Assembly: GCA_030655735.1 (NCBI GenBank)
Contig: JAUSPK010000013.1
Coordinates: 1-18,173, forward strand
Reading direction: 5' to 3'
DNA: 18,173 bases
Source of the DNA: Syntrophales bacterium
GTDB taxonomy: Bacteria > Desulfobacterota > Syntrophia > Syntrophales > UBA2210
This document shows positions 15,737 to 18,173 of the stretch, one piece after another (position 1 is the first letter of the stretch; each line of letters begins with the position of its first letter). The position numbers and the translations under genes were made by a program. The notes under the pieces were generated by a model, which worked only from the letters and a program-made list of their open reading frames with translations, was not told the DNA's origin and searched no databases.

Positions 15737-15860
15737 CCATAAAATTGAACAGAGGACTTATAACTAAGCGGATGCTGACATCCTTTTTTTCACTACCTGT
15801 AGTGTTTCATTTTATCAGCATTAAACCGCCCCTGCTCATTTAAAACGTTACCAGGCGCCA
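15737..15860. other. Convergent intergenic spacer, HEPN gene to GT4 gene
   Basis: This 124-base AT-rich spacer holds the terminator (15770-15790) and a perfect palindrome CACTAC-CT-GTAGTG at 15791-15804. On the minus strand the palindrome would be followed by a run of A, so it is not a terminator for the glycosyltransferases. Right after the HEPN stop is CCTAAC, which could be the start of a second, degenerate attC. I found no matching GTTRRRY end, so a complete site is not supported. Confidence 0.5.
15770..15790 (+). terminator. Intrinsic terminator after the HEPN gene
   Basis: GGATG (15770-15774) and CATCC (15779-15783) form a 5-bp stem with loop CTGA, directly followed by seven T (15784-15790). 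It is the only textbook terminator in the window and points in the plus direction. Confidence 0.75.
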
Positions 15861-16874
15861 TCAGCAGGCTTTACCCACTATTTTACGGTAAATTTTAATA
15901 TAATCATCAACCATTTTTTCCTGACTGAAATTCTTTTCGGCCCACCTCCGGCAGTATGTGCGGTCAATCTGTCTTACGTCTTTCAAGACGGATACGGCTT
16001 CGTCCACCGTGTCAACCAGAAATCCGGTCTTCTCCTGGACGATCAGCTCCGGCATGGAACCCTTATTAAAGGCAACCACCGGCGTTCCGCAAAGCATCGA
16101 TTCGGCCACGCTTAAGCCAAAGGGTTCGGCGAAATTGATGGGATGAAGCAGGGCATACGCATTGCCGAGCAAGGTATCTCTTTTTTTCGGGCCGGAGTTG
16201 CCGACATAAACAATCTCATCATTTAAAAAGGGTTCTACTTTTTCTTCATAATATCTCTGATCCTGGATAAACCCGGAAATAATAAGCCTCATGCTGAACC
16301 TTTTAGCGATCTGGATGGCTTCACAGGTTCCTTTATCAGGATGTATCCTGCCGAAATATAATAGATATTCGCCCACAGCTTCCTTAAGCGTAAAGTCGGC
16401 CACATTAATGCCGTTGTAAACTGTGGCGATATACTCCAATTCCGGGCAACGGTCCGCATTGCTGATGGATACAAAATAATTATGATCATTGTACTCTTTG
16501 AAGACCGGGATAATGTGTGGCGAGGAAAACCCGTGGATAGTGGTCACCATCGGCGTTGTTATCAAACGCGAATAGGTCAGCGGCAGAAAATCATAGTTGT
16601 TATGGATGATGTCAAATTGATCGGCACATTCCATCATATGTGCAATATGTAAACACTCCCATACCTTTGGATCAAGGGTCTTGTCTTCTTCATAGGGCCG
16701 CTTGCAGATGTATTCCAGCTTTGCCCTGGTCAGAGAATCACCCGTTGCAAAGAGCGTTACATCCAATCCGCGCAAGGCGAGACCCTCGGCAATATTCGAC
16801 GCCACCTGTTCCCAGGGGCCATAATGACGCGGTGGTGTTCTCCAGCAAATAGGGGCCAGGACTGCAACTTTCAT
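15861..16874 (-). CDS. GT4-family glycosyltransferase
   Basis: This 337-residue enzyme transfers sugar from a nucleotide-sugar donor with retention of configuration. The N-terminal Rossmann half begins VAVLAPICWRTPPRHYGPWE, whose Tyr-Gly-Pro-Trp-Glu loop faces the acceptor in this subgroup. The C-terminal half has YFGRIHPDKG (donor domain start) and the EPFGLSVAE motif with the family Glu pair, Glu250 and Glu258. No membrane segment is seen. The ATG is preceded only by a weak ribosome-binding site (GGCGGTGTAAG) that overlaps the stop of an apparent gene remnant upstream. It lies downstream of, and probably in one transcript with, the second GT4 gene. It is convergent with the HEPN cassette and close to a GH130 gene. 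Sugar and acceptor cannot be told from sequence; mannose is suggested only by the GH130 neighbour. Confidence 0.9.
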   Translation of the reverse strand: MKVAVLAPICWRTPPRHYGPWEQVASNIAEGLALRGLDVTLFATGDSLTRAKLEYICKRPYEEDKTLDPKVWECLHIAHMMECADQFDIIHNNYDFLPLTYSRLITTPMVTTIHGFSSPHIIPVFKEYNDHNYFVSISNADRCPELEYIATVYNGINVADFTLKEAVGEYLLYFGRIHPDKGTCEAIQIAKRFSMRLIISGFIQDQRYYEEKVEPFLNDEIVYVGNSGPKKRDTLLGNAYALLHPINFAEPFGLSVAESMLCGTPVVAFNKGSMPELIVQEKTGFLVDTVDEAVSVLKDVRQIDRTYCRRWAEKNFSQEKMVDDYIKIYRKIVGKAC

Positions 16875-17078
16875 CTTACACCGCCGCTCTGGAATTTTTC
16901 AGACAAAGGTCAACCAGGGCATTTATATTGGCCGTACCCACGCACATCACGGTATCCGCCGCAAGTTGAGGAACTTTATAGCTCACGTCCAACTATTGCA
17001 CCATTAGTATCACTTGTTGCATCCTTGTTTGTAATTTCCATCAGACCTGGTCCGCCTGCGTTTTAAAACAATCGTGTT
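16875..17078 (-). pseudogene. Possible gene remnant between the two glycosyltransferases
   Basis: In the minus frame ending at a TAA just before the GT4 start (ATG at 16874), about 38 residues are open back to an in-frame TAG. They read like the C-terminal tail of a protein, with TVMCVGTANINALVDLC followed by a short basic end. There is no start or upstream coding sequence in this frame, so it may be the truncated end of a lost gene or chance. The rest of the 204-base gap shows nothing I can name. Confidence 0.25.
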
Positions 17079-18173
17079 TTACTTGCCGTTTTCTGATTTA
17101 CTAAGGACCAACACCCGGTGATAAAGCCTTGAGACTTTTTCCGTGATCTTTTCCACGGAATAATTCTCGGCGAATGCCCGGCTGTTTTCAGACAAGGCCG
17201 ACAGTAGCTGCTTGTCCTCCAAAAGAGTTACTACCGCTTTGGCCCAGCTCTCGGTGCTTTCCGGCACCTTGAAACCATTGTAGCCGTCTTTAACCACGTC
17301 ATAGACCCCACTGGCGTTCACCGCCACCACGGGACAGCCGCCGGCCATAGCTTCGAGCAGCACCATCCCCTGGGTCTCGGAGGTGGAGGCAAACACGAAA
17401 AGGTCGGCGGCCAAGTAGCACCGGATGACCTCGAGCGGGGCCACGTTTCCAGCAAAAACAATATCTTCATCCATGCCAAGTTCGGCCACCTTCTCCTCAA
17501 GCCGCTCTCTTTCCGGTCCGTCCCCAACCAGAAGACATTTAAACGGCGTGTGAGTCCGATCTTTGACCTTCACCAGCCCGTCGATCAAAAAATCGAGGTT
17601 CTTTTCTTTTGCCATGCGGGCAACGCTGATCAAAAGGCGTTCGCCTGAGGCGGCATATTGACTTCGCAGATCATGGGTCTGTTGCGGAGACCACCGCTTA
17701 TAATCCCCAATGCTGATACCGGTGGGAATCGTTTCGATCAGAGAGCTGACACCGAGGTTCCGAAGATATTCCTCGGTGGAGGCTGTGGGTGTGATAATGG
17801 CATCGCACTTGTTGGCAAAACGCTTGATCAGGAAATGGGCCGCGAGGTTTTTCAAAACAGCGCCCGGCAGGGGGATGTAGTGGGTATACCGTTCCAACCT
17901 AGTGTGGTAAGTAAAAACCACCGGAATACCGCGTCTTTTGGCAAGCCGCATGCCTTTCTTCCCCAGCCAGAAAGGGTGATGGACATGAACCAGGTCGCAG
18001 GGAAAGGTTTTGAATGCTGTATCGATTCTTCTGGAAAAGATGTTGGCAACAGGAAAGTTATTAATGCGGATAGAGAAAAGCGAAGGGCATCGGAACACAC
18101 TGCCATCCTCTGGGTCTGTCCATGGTTGAAGATATGTTGGCGCGAAGACCTTCACCGTCGCACCCAACTGGAC
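17079..18173 (-). CDS. GT4-family glycosyltransferase, N-terminus beyond the window
   Basis: The frame is open to the right edge (364 residues seen). Because it enters at a strand reading VKVFAPTY, which normally follows about 30-40 residues of the N-terminal Rossmann fold, a short N-terminal piece is missing. VHVHHPFWLG and FTYHTRLERYTHYIPLPG match the acceptor-domain pattern of GT4 enzymes that glycosylate lipids (diacylglycerol or phosphatidylinositol-mannoside types). ISVARMAKEKN and VGDGPERERLE mark the donor domain, and ETQGMVLLEAMAGG carries the family's Glu pair. It is upstream of the other GT4 gene on the same strand with a 204-base gap. It could act on a membrane lipid acceptor; this is an inference from resemblance to glycolipid synthases. 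Confidence 0.9.
   Translation of the reverse strand, partial: VQLGATVKVFAPTYLQPWTDPEDGSVFRCPSLFSIRINNFPVANIFSRRIDTAFKTFPCDLVHVHHPFWLGKKGMRLAKRRGIPVVFTYHTRLERYTHYIPLPGAVLKNLAAHFLIKRFANKCDAIITPTASTEEYLRNLGVSSLIETIPTGISIGDYKRWSPQQTHDLRSQYAASGERLLISVARMAKEKNLDFLIDGLVKVKDRTHTPFKCLLVGDGPERERLEEKVAELGMDEDIVFAGNVAPLEVIRCYLAADLFVFASTSETQGMVLLEAMAGGCPVVAVNASGVYDVVKDGYNGFKVPESTESWAKAVVTLLEDKQLLSALSENSRAFAENYSVEKITEKVSRLYHRVLVLSKSENGK

Noticed and set aside
15730..15770. A second attC after the HEPN gene
   Set aside because: CCTAAC is present at the stop codon, but no GTTRRRY end or paired inner arms could be found before the terminator.

Overview
The window looks like chromosomal DNA of an anaerobic bacterium, most likely a deltaproteobacterium (Desulfobacterota). 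This is inferred, not proven. The reasons are an oxygen-sensitive glycyl radical enzyme with its activase, an NtrC-type two-component pair, a moderately high-GC core, and an intergenic inverted-repeat element of a style I associate with such genomes.

Left region (1-3420): a large type IIG-like restriction-modification gene on the minus strand leaves the window at base 1. It overlaps by 4 bases a short remnant of a second DNA methyltransferase. A 294-base gap follows, which holds a good extended -10 promoter for the next operon.

Central region (3421-11320): a plus-strand operon encodes a glycyl radical enzyme (839 aa, Cys455/Glu457, radical Gly814), its radical SAM activase with two extra Fe-S clusters, and a flavin-type split-barrel protein. 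A 137-bp terminal-inverted-repeat element sits between the first two genes. The operon converges, with only 8 bases between stop codons, on a minus-strand Cache-HAMP histidine kinase and sigma-54-dependent response regulator. I cannot assign the enzyme's substrate; this is the best candidate for an undescribed system in the window. The kinase may sense the substrate, but no sigma-54 site was found at the operon.

Housekeeping region (11366-12915): a DUF167 (YggU-like) gene and a YggT-like membrane protein gene lie upstream of the kinase on the same strand, divergent from proC (pyrroline-5-carboxylate reductase). The proC leader contains a compact GC hairpin.

Right region (12998-18173): a GH130-like glycoside phosphorylase/hydrolase on the plus strand, then two small genes, then two GT4 glycosyltransferases on the minus strand, the last one running off the right edge. 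The small genes look foreign: one (186 aa) carries a HEPN RNx4H motif, the other (188 aa) is HEPN-like, and between them lies a 66-base imperfect palindrome with the layout of an integron attC site. A clear intrinsic terminator closes this insert. The GH130 and GT4 genes may form a carbohydrate cluster interrupted by the cassette-like insert. No tRNA, rRNA, CRISPR array or intact insertion sequence was recognised.
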